64,000 nt of DNA from Aliikangiella sp. G2MR2-5. Lineage in GTDB: Bacteria > Pseudomonadota > Gammaproteobacteria > Enterobacterales > Kangiellaceae. The notes under the pieces were generated by a model, which worked only from the letters and a program-made list of their open reading frames with translations, was not told where the DNA came from and made no database searches. The translations under genes and the position numbers were made by a program. The DNA lies in NCBI RefSeq assembly GCF_015687155.1, contig NZ_JADPQF010000002.1, positions 620,001 through 684,000 of the forward strand, in the 5' to 3' direction. Shown one piece after another: positions 7,877-15,462 of this stretch (its first letter is position 1; every line of letters starts with the position of its first letter).

Positions 7877-9538
7877 CTACGCCTCCACCACAGGTATACG
7901 AGTGATCGAACCTGGTTCAAATAGCTCAGTCATTTCATCGAAAAAATATTCCAGTGCATTTTTTACCGGCAGCGGAACGCCACCACCTAATGCGCATAAG
8001 GAACCTTTTTCCATGGTTTCCAAAAGATCATCAAGTAAAACTCGATCGAGTTTGTTAGTGCCATTCAATGCATCTCTAAACATTTCTTTACCGCGGGTAG
8101 CCCCCAGGCGGCACGGGAAACATTTTCCACAAGATTCTGCGGCAGTAAAATCAAACAAATGCAAGATATATTCGGCAATGTTTTGCGTTTGTGGAATTCC
8201 GATAATACTGGCGTGTCCCAGCAGGAAACCGTTTTCACTGAAAGATTCAAAATCGAGTGTCAGCTTTTCAAAGTGGCTCGCCGGAACCAGTCCACCTAAA
8301 GGCCCGCCAATATGTAACGCTTTTACCGGTTTAACAAAGCCACCAGCCTTTTCAATAACAGCACTAAGAGACTCTCCCATGGCCACTTCGTAAATTCCAG
8401 GCTTGCTAAAACTACTGTCCAGTGAAAGTAATTTGGAACCGGTCGAACGTCCATTGCCGAGTGCATTAAACGCAGCGGCTGAATTTTCCAGAATCCAGTG
8501 AATGGCAGCGAATGTTTCAACATTATTTAAAATAGTCGGTTTTCCAAAAAGTCCTTTGACTGTCGGAAAAGGCGGCCGCACCGAAACCATGGGCCTTTGT
8601 CCTTCAATCGAGCGCAATAATGCGGTTTCCTCACCACAAATATAAGCACCGGCCCCACGAATAATTTTAAATTGAAACTCAAAATTTAATGCCTTATCCA
8701 ATTCCAGCTTTTCGAAGTCTTCAATCGCTTGCTGAATTTGTTCAACCGATTGCGGATACTCATCACGGATATAAAGGACGCCCCAATGGGCTCCAGCAAG
8801 ATAGCCCGCGGTCAACATACCAAATAGAACTGCATGGGGTCTTTGTTCCATCAGATATCGGTCTGAGAATGCTCCAGGATCACCTTCATCGGCATTACAC
8901 ACAATATATTTTTCAGCGGATGTTTCATTGGCGCAGGACTGCCACTTAACCCCCGTAGGAAATCCAGCGCCACCTCTACCTCGTAGTCCAGAGTCGATAA
9001 TTTGTTGAAGCAAGTTTTCTTTGGAGTGCGCTTGACTCAACTTGACCAGAAGCTGGTAGTAATCGTCAACACTAGCTATCGATTCTGTCAGCAAAGGTTT
9101 ATCCAACAGGCAATCAACAAGATAGTTCTCCATCGAATTTTTTCGTTCTGAGAGAATACCTGAAAGAGATTGGATATCATCGCCTGAATAGTTGATGCCA
9201 TCGAGCTGAAAAGCAGCATTTTCATGGCAGCGCCCCAAACAGGTGACGTGTCCAACTTCGCTGCTGCCAAATTCATTTTCCAGAGCTTGTCGTACACTAT
9301 CCTGAGATCCGGCACAGAGGCAGGAAGAACCATTACAGACGTAAGCTTTTTTACCGGCATTTTCTCCCTGAATAAAATCATAGGCCGTTGAAGGACCATA
9401 AACGCTGGACTCGCCGACTTTAAAGTTTTTAGCAATTTCCTTCAGTCGCACCGGCTCGCCTTTTGCCTGCACAATAGCTTCGAAAAGGTTGTCTTCCAGC
9501 CCTTTACGGGCAGAAAGTTTGGATAGATTTTCTGACAT
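7877..9538 (-). CDS. fdsB: Formate dehydrogenase beta subunit, NuoE-NuoF type fusion (FMN/NADH)
   Basis: 553 residues passing electrons from the alpha subunit through Fe-S clusters and FMN to NAD+. Residues 1-125 are a compact NuoE-like module: a helical part ending SSVYGPSTAYDFI, then a thioredoxin-like [2Fe-2S] site C68, C73, C100, C104. The NuoF-like part has the FMN/NADH loop GRGGAGFPTGVKW, then YIVCNADEGDPGAF, a SLBB-like region and the 4Fe-4S motif ESCGKCFPCRLG with a final Cys in SLCALGGG. No separate FdsG gamma gene is visible, so the fused N-terminus probably serves that role. First gene of the operon; preceded by a 133-bp region with repeated TATCGAT elements. Confidence 0.93.
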   Translation of the reverse strand: MSENLSKLSARKGLEDNLFEAIVQAKGEPVRLKEIAKNFKVGESSVYGPSTAYDFIQGENAGKKAYVCNGSSCLCAGSQDSVRQALENEFGSSEVGHVTCLGRCHENAAFQLDGINYSGDDIQSLSGILSERKNSMENYLVDCLLDKPLLTESIASVDDYYQLLVKLSQAHSKENLLQQIIDSGLRGRGGAGFPTGVKWQSCANETSAEKYIVCNADEGDPGAFSDRYLMEQRPHAVLFGMLTAGYLAGAHWGVLYIRDEYPQSVEQIQQAIEDFEKLELDKALNFEFQFKIIRGAGAYICGEETALLRSIEGQRPMVSVRPPFPTVKGLFGKPTILNNVETFAAIHWILENSAAAFNALGNGRSTGSKLLSLDSSFSKPGIYEVAMGESLSAVIEKAGGFVKPVKALHIGGPLGGLVPASHFEKLTLDFESFSENGFLLGHASIIGIPQTQNIAEYILHLFDFTAAESCGKCFPCRLGATRGKEMFRDALNGTNKLDRVLLDDLLETMEKGSLCALGGGVPLPVKNALEYFFDEMTELFEPGSITRIPVVEA

Positions 9539-9614
9539 CTCGTTTTGTCCTGATTGGGCAAAATTTTCATTGCCCTGTGTTTAACTTTTATTTTAGTTAT
9601 TCAAATTTTAAATC

Positions 9615-9640
9615 TATCGATAATAGCGAGTATCGATTAT
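9615..9640. promoter_or_regulatory. Candidate operator: paired TATCGAT repeats
   Basis: TATCGATAAT (9615-9624) and TATCGATTAT (9631-9640) form a direct repeat with 9 of 10 bases matching and a 16-bp spacing, and the TATCGATA core is itself a palindrome. It lies between fdhD and fdsB, about 77-102 bp upstream of fdsB. Such spacing puts both sites on a similar DNA face. A binding protein is not known. Confidence 0.35.
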
Positions 9641-9671
9641 CAAGATCTGTCGAATCTTGTTTTACTTCCCT

Positions 9672-10553
9672 TTACTCAGACTTCATACCGACCTCTACTT
9701 TTTGTCGATGAGAAGTATAGAGGTTGAACTGCTTATCCTTTGCAAACCCAACCAGTACCATATCAAACTGATTAGCTGCCTGTATTGCCAGATTGCTGGG
9801 CGCGCCCAATGCAACTATGGTTGAAAACCCGGCCATCACCGCTTTTTGTACCAGTTCAAAGCCGATTCTACCGGACAATACCAGGATACCCGATTGCAGC
9901 AGATCGTTTTGCAACAATTCAAAACCAATCAGCTTGTCGAGCGCATTGTGTCTGCCAACATCTTCAAAAAACGGCGAGTCATCAATCTCTAAGCAGCCAT
10001 TCTTTTCATAAACCAGACCTGCGGCATGAACCCCGCCAGTATCAGAAAAAAGTGGTTGCCTGGCCAACAGGGATTTTAGCTCTCTAACCAGGTCAACACT
10101 GAGCAATGTCGCAACAGGCTTCATTGCTCTTGATTGCTTTAATTCTAGCGCTTGCAAGCTTGTTTTACCACAAAGACCGCAGCCGGAATAACTGGTCAAA
10201 CGTCGAGATATTTTGGGTATATCGAGCGTCACTTTGTCGTCAATAGCCGCCTCAATCAGATTACCTTTCTGCTCAACTTCCAGTTCAGCTTTCAGTTCTG
10301 GTGTTGACAATCTCAGGATATCTTCAGCGTGCCGGATGACGCCTTCCGAAAATAGTAGTCCGTAAACCAGCTCAGTATCATGTCCCGGTGTGCGCATGGT
10401 CAGGCTGAAAACCTCTGAATTACCCTGATGAGACAAGCTAATCTGCAAAGGTTCTTCAACCCCCACCTTGTCCCTGCTTAAATTGATCCCGGAATTATCC
10501 ACTCGAAATCGGTTAAGCACCGCTTGCTGGCCAAGTTTTCCATCAAAAGTCAT
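9672..10553 (-). CDS. fdhD: Sulfur carrier/sulfurtransferase for formate dehydrogenase
   Basis: 293 residues. FdhD takes sulfur from a cysteine desulfurase and places it on the bis-MGD cofactor of formate dehydrogenase, which is inactive without it. The hallmark C125-G-L-C128 lies in SYSGCGLCGK; also visible are MRTPGHDTELVYGLLFSEG near residues 52-71, DTGGVHAAG and the nucleotide-site stretch FFEDVGRHNALDKLIG. The C-terminal third ends with LVGFAKDKQFNLYT, typical of the family. It is on the same strand and just upstream of fdsB, across a 133-bp gap that may hold a second promoter, so it belongs functionally to the fds cluster. Confidence 0.95.
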   Translation of the reverse strand: MTFDGKLGQQAVLNRFRVDNSGINLSRDKVGVEEPLQISLSHQGNSEVFSLTMRTPGHDTELVYGLLFSEGVIRHAEDILRLSTPELKAELEVEQKGNLIEAAIDDKVTLDIPKISRRLTSYSGCGLCGKTSLQALELKQSRAMKPVATLLSVDLVRELKSLLARQPLFSDTGGVHAAGLVYEKNGCLEIDDSPFFEDVGRHNALDKLIGFELLQNDLLQSGILVLSGRIGFELVQKAVMAGFSTIVALGAPSNLAIQAANQFDMVLVGFAKDKQFNLYTSHRQKVEVGMKSE

Positions 10554-10759
10554 TATTGGTTACTTCAATTGATTCAACTAGTTAGCTTCTATCATACGCT
10601 AAATAAGTGATAAAAGTGGAATAGAAAGACTAGTGCACCGTTAAGTTTCAACAATTCAACCTGGTTTCTAACTGATTGTGCAAAGTAAGCTGGCTTATCC
10701 AAATCAAAGCGCTTACACTTTTGCCAGTTAATAATTTGAAGTAAAACAAGGAGCTTGTT

Positions 10760-12130
10760 ATGTCGGAATTGACGACGAAAACAGCAAATAACCGCGGTTC
10801 GATCATTAAGATTGCGGCCTTTGCAATAATTTTAGCAGTTACTGGAGTAATACTATCCAATTCCTTCTTCTATGCTGAGCCTGGCTATATCTATCATGTC
10901 AGAACAGTCATGGGGAACGAAGAAGTTGTAACCGAAGTTGGTTATAAATTTTATCCTTTTGGTCGCTACAATGCCTGGAAACGTGCGATGACAGTACAAG
11001 CAGCCAGAGGCGCAAGCGGTAATGCCATTCGCGCGGAAAAAGATTCGGATAATACCTCCGCCAGCCTGCCACCGATGAGCATTATGTTCCTCGATCAGGT
11101 TGACGCCCACGCCGAAGCAACTGTCCGCTTTGCCATCCCTTCAGATCATGAGTCATTCCTGAAGCTTGCCCACGAGTATCGCTCTCCAGAAAACTTGCTC
11201 AGAACTGCGTTAATGCCGGCATTCAAAGAAACATTACAGGCTAACGCATCATTAATGAGTGCTGAAGAATATTACTCGGGTGGTCGTACCGAGTTTAACA
11301 GTGAGTTTGAAAACCAGATGAGTAACGGTATCTATCTGGTAAAGCGTGAAGAAGTTGAAATTCGTTCCAGTAAACAAGCCAAAGCTTCAGCCAATGCCGC
11401 GTTGGGAACAGAGCAGGAGCAGTACGGCGAAGACTCGAAAACCATGTTTGTTGTCAAAAAGGTTCTTAGCGAGGATGGTCTGCCGAAGCGTAAAACTCAG
11501 AGATTCATTAACTATGGAATAACGGTTGTTTCCGCGCTGGTGACCGATATGCGTCCTAACCAAAAATTCGTAGAGCGTATGCAGCTAAAACAAAAAGCCT
11601 CTGCAGACCGCGCAATCGCTCGTGAACAACGCGTTCAGGAAGAAGAACAACGATTATTGGCAATAGCTCGCGGTGAGCGTGAAGTAGCGGAAAGACAAGC
11701 TAAAGCCAAAGTCGAACAAATTCAAAAAACGACAGAAGCAGAAACCGAAAAGCAGTTAGCAATCACTTCTGCTGAAAAGCTTAAAGCTCAAGCTGCTATC
11801 GCCAAAGAAACTGCCGAAATCAACTTTGAAAAAGCAAAGATCGAAGCGGAAACCAAGCGTACTCTGGCGGAAGCCGAAGCTTATCAAAAGAAAGTCATTT
11901 TGGAAGCAGATAACGCACTGGCTCAAAAATTGGAAGCTGAGATAAAGATTCAACAACTATGGGCTGAAGCTTTTTCCAAAAGACAGGTTCCGTCGACAGT
12001 ATTTGGCAGCAACGGCGCTGGCGGAGCTCCTGTGGGAAGCGATGCTGAAGTCAAAGCATTTATGCAGATGCTGACTCTGGATGCAGCAAAACGTCTAAAC
12101 TATGACCGAGACGTGAACAAGAGCAAGTAA
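10760..12130 (+). CDS. SPFH/band 7 (prohibitin-like) membrane protein
   Basis: 456 residues, ATG with an AAGGAG-type site just upstream (10748-10753). One N-terminal membrane anchor (about 17-36), then the SPFH domain (about 38-285) with FYAEPGYIYHVRT at its start and a YRSPENLLRTALMPAFKETLQ stretch like band 7 proteins. Residues 285-400 form a long charged coiled coil (EREVAERQAKAKVEQIQ, AEAEAYQKKVILEAD), and the tail holds a Gly-rich patch GSNGAGGAP. Such proteins oligomerise in the inner membrane as scaffolds or modulators of proteases. No NfeD partner or FtsH is adjacent, so its client is unknown. A terminator follows. Confidence 0.88.
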   Translation: MSELTTKTANNRGSIIKIAAFAIILAVTGVILSNSFFYAEPGYIYHVRTVMGNEEVVTEVGYKFYPFGRYNAWKRAMTVQAARGASGNAIRAEKDSDNTSASLPPMSIMFLDQVDAHAEATVRFAIPSDHESFLKLAHEYRSPENLLRTALMPAFKETLQANASLMSAEEYYSGGRTEFNSEFENQMSNGIYLVKREEVEIRSSKQAKASANAALGTEQEQYGEDSKTMFVVKKVLSEDGLPKRKTQRFINYGITVVSALVTDMRPNQKFVERMQLKQKASADRAIAREQRVQEEEQRLLAIARGEREVAERQAKAKVEQIQKTTEAETEKQLAITSAEKLKAQAAIAKETAEINFEKAKIEAETKRTLAEAEAYQKKVILEADNALAQKLEAEIKIQQLWAEAFSKRQVPSTVFGSNGAGGAPVGSDAEVKAFMQMLTLDAAKRLNYDRDVNKSK

Positions 12131-12151
12131 ATTTGTCCAGAAATTTGCTAT

Positions 12152-12178
12152 AAAGGGAGCTATAATGCTCCCTTTTTT
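12152..12178 (+). terminator. Intrinsic terminator after the SPFH gene
   Basis: AAAGGGAGC (12152-12160), loop TATAAT, GCTCCCTTT (12167-12175), with the T-run to 12178. GC-rich perfect stem 21 nt after the stop. Confidence 0.9.
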
Positions 12179-12244
12179 ATTTCAGGCCACACCTTTTGCT
12201 TCTAAAGATGGCCAAAACAGTCGATATCAAATTTGAGAATCAAA

Positions 12245-12781
12245 ATGAATTTGCGTAGTATCATTTTTAAACTAGTTTCTATCACTATTAGTGTCTGCTG
12301 GATAAGTGCCTGCTCGAATTCGACTTATCAGGCACAAGGGAATGCAGGATATCTTAATCAGGGTCAGGCGAAAGATAACCTGACCAGAACCGGCGAAATT
12401 AGTGCAGAAGAACTTATCACCCGTTATTCAAAATTTGCCCGTCAATACAAAAACTATCAAGTCGATCCTCTTGATTCAGTTAAGTTTGCACGTCTCTCGA
12501 ATATGGAAATCTGGGTATTTTTCGGTTTATGGTGCCACGATAGCCAGCGAGAAGTGCCGCGCCTGTTAAAAACTATCGAGAAAAATGGTATCAGTTTTGA
12601 CAAGCTTAGATTGATAGCCGTTAACACTAAAAAGGAAATTCCCCAAGCATTCCAGAGTCGCTTTTCAATTGAAAAAACGCCGACCATATTCGTTGTAAAT
12701 AAAGGTGAAATAGTGGCAACTATGGAAGAGCGTCCCAAGGTCTCCATAGCGAAAGACCTTTTAGAGCAAGTATTCAGATAG
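12245..12781 (+). CDS. Thioredoxin-fold lipoprotein with a WCxxS site
   Basis: About 178 residues; I chose the ATG at 12245 over an in-frame TTG at 12233. The N-terminus is a lipoprotein signal (basic start, hydrophobic core, box ISAC then S-N), so the mature protein should be anchored in the envelope. The C-terminal half is thioredoxin-like: WVFFGLWCHDSQREVPRLLK places a C-H-D-S motif where thioredoxins have CxxC, and KTPTIFVV gives the cis-Pro loop. One active-site Cys (CxxS) suggests a monothiol or reductase-like role rather than a disulfide oxidase. Between an upstream and a downstream terminator, so probably monocistronic. Confidence 0.72.
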   Translation: MNLRSIIFKLVSITISVCWISACSNSTYQAQGNAGYLNQGQAKDNLTRTGEISAEELITRYSKFARQYKNYQVDPLDSVKFARLSNMEIWVFFGLWCHDSQREVPRLLKTIEKNGISFDKLRLIAVNTKKEIPQAFQSRFSIEKTPTIFVVNKGEIVATMEERPKVSIAKDLLEQVFR

Positions 12782-12810
12782 GCTGAGTATACCCCTCATT
12801 AACTTTTTCA

Positions 12811-12836
12811 GTGAAGCAGAGGCTTCACCGATTTTT
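12811..12836 (+). terminator. Hairpin terminator between convergent genes
   Basis: GTGAAGC (12811-12817), 4-nt loop AGAG, GCTTCAC (12822-12828), then CGATTTTT. It lies between the stop of the lipoprotein gene and the stop of convergent tag. Confidence 0.65.
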
Positions 12837-12840
12837 ATAG

Positions 12841-13407
12841 TTAAGTTGTCTTGTCGTAACAGAAACAGTCAGTAGTATGATCATTTACCATTCCGACAGC
12901 CTGCATAAAAGCGTAACATATAGTACTTCCTACAAAGGTGAATCCGCGCTTTTTCAATGCTTTCGACATATTGTCTGACTGCTCAGTAGTAGCCGGTAGC
13001 TGAGATAAATCAGTCCAGCGGTTATTTATCGGCTCTCCTTCGACAAACTGCCATAAAAATTGACTGAATTTCATTTCTTCAGAAAGTCTCAAATAAGCCA
13101 GGGCATTTTTACGAAACCCGTATACTTTTAATCGATTCCTTATAATTGAAGGATCCTGTAGTAAGACTTCTAACTCGCTATCGGTCATATTGGCAATTTT
13201 AACCGGATCAAAACGATGAAACTTGTGCCGGTAATTTTCTCGCTTTTTCAATACTGTGATCCAGCTAAGACCTGCTTGAGCACCTTCGAGTAACAATTGC
13301 TCGAATAGCTTAAGGTCATCATATACTGGAATACCCCACTCTCTATCGTGGTAATCAATATAGATTGGTTCCTTTCCTACCCAGGGACATCGACTCGTCT
13401 GTGACAA
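12841..13407 (-). CDS. tag: DNA-3-methyladenine glycosylase I
   Basis: 188 residues. Removes 3-methyladenine from alkylated DNA as the first step of base excision repair. The zinc ligands of the Tag family are all present with the E. coli spacing: C7, H20 (YHDREWG), H177 and C181 (NDHTTDCF). QAGLSWITVLKKRENYR and FDPVKIA are further family stretches. The start is TTG with a strong AAGGAG site 8 nt upstream; no ATG fits. It converges with the lipoprotein gene across a hairpin. Constitutive-type Tag enzymes need no SOS or Ada control and I see no such box. Confidence 0.95.
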   Translation of the reverse strand: MSQTSRCPWVGKEPIYIDYHDREWGIPVYDDLKLFEQLLLEGAQAGLSWITVLKKRENYRHKFHRFDPVKIANMTDSELEVLLQDPSIIRNRLKVYGFRKNALAYLRLSEEMKFSQFLWQFVEGEPINNRWTDLSQLPATTEQSDNMSKALKKRGFTFVGSTICYAFMQAVGMVNDHTTDCFCYDKTT

Positions 13408-13490
13408 TCTTTTATCTCCTTGAATTTTATCAATTTAAAGCGTTTCTGATCGCTAGTATTATGCGGCCCAGTTGGTATATACTCAAGCAG

Positions 13491-13546
13491 AGCTTTGATA
13501 CTATATTCCTCCCGCTATGAGACACCGGATATAGTCTTTCAAAGCT
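13491..13546 (+). promoter_or_regulatory. Long imperfect hairpin upstream of the coiled-coil gene
   Basis: AGCTTTGA (13491-13498) pairs with TCAAAGCT (13539-13546) and ACTATAT (13500-13506) with ATATAGT (13529-13535): 15 pairs with a 1/3-nt internal bulge and a 22-nt loop containing CCTCCC. It lies 47 bp before the next start codon. There is no T-run, so it looks like a structured leader or an operator rather than a terminator. Confidence 0.45.
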
Positions 13547-13592
13547 GAAAAAATGTAGCCCATAATTAGCAACAATAGAAAAGATTTTCACC

Positions 13593-14525
13593 GTGGCAAA
13601 CTCCGTCGATCTCGATAAATTAAAAGCTAAAACTGCGGAATTAAGAGATAAAACCGCGGCGTTCAGTTCATCCTGGAAAAAAAAGCTTAATCATCTAGGT
13701 CACTCCATCTCTCGCTCTGGAATGGAAGGGGTTCAACTCTGGTTTAAATCACATAGTCAATTAGAAGAATTTGAAGAAGCAGTCGCTGAACTGGTTAAAG
13801 CCAGTGAGGAGCCCGACTTCAAACTGCTTCAGGTCTATACCACTTTCAGTAGTTTTATACTTCCGGAAGAAGATATTGGTCAGGCAGAATGGTATAACAC
13901 GGCCCATCAACAACTTGAAAAATTTGAGTCCAGACTCAAAGAGAATAAACAGTGGGATATGTCATCCCTCAAGGCTTCGGTTAAGGAGCTTAAATTCATC
14001 AGTCAGGCTGAAGAATTTCATCAAAGATATCAAATTGAACCGATCAGACAAAAGGTGACCCAATTGTATCAATTCCTGGAACAATCAATTAGTGATTTCA
14101 AGCAATTTGAAAAGGAACGTCTGGAAGCCAGTCATCAGGAAGAAAAGCGTAAAGTCGCAGAGCTTGAAGCGAAAAAAGCCGAAGCAGTTGCTAAAAAAGC
14201 CATGCTGGAAAATATGAAAATTAAAGAAAAGCGGCTGGCTATTATTGAGGAAAAGAAAAGAAGACAGGCGGAAAAGGAAGCTGCCGAGGCTGAACTAAAG
14301 CTCAAAGAAAAAGAAATGGACAGTCAAGCAAAGCAGGCAGAACTGAGCAGGCAGGCTCAGCTTCAGGATGCCTATCTTGACTTACAAATTGAAGAAAAAC
14401 TCGGACAGTGGGAGCTAGATAGGTTAGTCGAAAAGCTCAAACAAAAAATTGAATCGAACACATTGACAGAAGATGATCGGCAAAGTCTTACAGCTTTTAT
14501 TGATTACAGCCAGTCAAAGATTTAG
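13593..14525 (+). CDS. Hypothetical coiled-coil protein
   Basis: 310 residues from GTG. No signal peptide or membrane segment. Residues 1-175 are mostly helical with KLKAKTAELRDKTAAF and a WFKSHSQLEEFEEAVAELV stretch; residues 180-275 are an uninterrupted charged coiled coil (repeats of EKK, AEAEL, KEKEM), and the tail ends in a short acidic helix. I do not recognise a family. A structural or adaptor role in the cytosol is plausible from shape only. It stands alone, preceded by the large hairpin at 13491-13546. Confidence 0.7.
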   Translation: MANSVDLDKLKAKTAELRDKTAAFSSSWKKKLNHLGHSISRSGMEGVQLWFKSHSQLEEFEEAVAELVKASEEPDFKLLQVYTTFSSFILPEEDIGQAEWYNTAHQQLEKFESRLKENKQWDMSSLKASVKELKFISQAEEFHQRYQIEPIRQKVTQLYQFLEQSISDFKQFEKERLEASHQEEKRKVAELEAKKAEAVAKKAMLENMKIKEKRLAIIEEKKRRQAEKEAAEAELKLKEKEMDSQAKQAELSRQAQLQDAYLDLQIEEKLGQWELDRLVEKLKQKIESNTLTEDDRQSLTAFIDYSQSKI

Positions 14526-14681
14526 AAAGTTGAGAAAGTTCTGAACGACCGTTATTAGATAGAGTTGGTTATATAGTAGCTATTTGTGTCGCGTCCTCCT
14601 ACTGACAAGTATTTAATTTAATTTCACTACTCTATGTATATCAGTATCGTCCAGCCCACTGCTAATTGGCTAAATTAACAA

Positions 14682-15068
14682 TTACATACTTTTCAACCAA
14701 TCTAACGCCTCTCTAAGGTCCCAAAATGTTTTACTTATAAGCCCATTAGCAGCTGCTACGGTCCTTGAAAAATCAGTGGCAAAGCGGACATTTTTATCTA
14801 CATTCGCTTGAGACAAAACTATCGCAACAACAAATGACTGTGAATTACTAGTCATTGGCCAGGAATTCCCAAAATCGTCTAAGTTCTTCATTGAAACATT
14901 CTGATCTAAAACAGGTTCCCGCCAATCAGCTAGAATCTTAAAATAATTTTTATCCAGATTTATGTTTAAGGCTTCTTCTCTTGCGCTTACACTTTCTTCA
15001 TAATCAGTATTTCCAAAAAATTTCACAGAAATAATTTCGTCATCTTTAGTTGATATTTGATATGGCAT
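14682..15068 (-). CDS. STAS/SpoIIAA-like small protein
   Basis: 128 residues, ATG start. Alternating strands and helices (IISVKFFGNTDYEESV, then YFKILADWREP, then a C-terminal TFWDLREALDWLKS) resemble SpoIIAA-like/STAS single-domain proteins that bacteria use in signalling or as lipid-binding folds. There is no membrane segment. The match is by fold pattern only, and no partner kinase or phosphatase is adjacent, although the giant hybrid kinase lies about 400 bp away on the same strand. Confidence 0.55.
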   Translation of the reverse strand: MPYQISTKDDEIISVKFFGNTDYEESVSAREEALNINLDKNYFKILADWREPVLDQNVSMKNLDDFGNSWPMTSNSQSFVVAIVLSQANVDKNVRFATDFSRTVAAANGLISKTFWDLREALDWLKSM

Positions 15069-15378
15069 AAATTTTCCCCTATCAATGGATTCCCGCCAAA
15101 AATACGGTACTAACTATAGCTATGATGCCTAACGCAACACATTTTGAACAACATCTTTAACTCCCTCAGATTTAATCTTAAACCCTACTCCTAGAAGACA
15201 CATATTCAAGGCTTAAGGATCAAGAGAAGCAGGTCATTTGCTCAGCCAACGTCCACTTTGAAATATTAGTTGGCCTCTCAGTATTTGTCAGATCTTTTTG
15301 GTACTAATAAGCAGAAGTGTTAGTTTGAATATGAACTGATACAACTAAGTGATCTTCAGAAAAATTGGTTCGACTAGC

Positions 15379-15405
15379 ATGACTACTAGTTAATCTAGTA
15401 GTCAT
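15379..15405. repeat. Perfect 11-bp inverted repeat after the giant kinase gene
   Basis: ATGACTACTAG (15379-15389), loop TTAAT, CTAGTAGTCAT (15395-15405). It lies 58 bp beyond the stop of the minus-strand kinase gene. No T-run follows directly on either strand, so terminator, RNA-stabilising hairpin or operator are all possible. The rest of the 394-bp gap (15069-15462) shows nothing I can assign. Confidence 0.5.
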
Positions 15406-15462
15406 TGACATTAAATACGACTATTTTCAAACCGGAATAAGTATTTTCGCATTCTGAAAACT

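Noticed and set aside
5472-9435. Numerous open frames on both strands inside the formate dehydrogenase genes
   Set aside because: They overlap clear fdsA/fdsB coding sequence in other frames, lack ribosome sites and give low-complexity proteins; shadows.
5143-10553. Selenocysteine insertion at the formate dehydrogenase active site
   Set aside because: The codon is TGT (Cys362), with no in-frame TGA.
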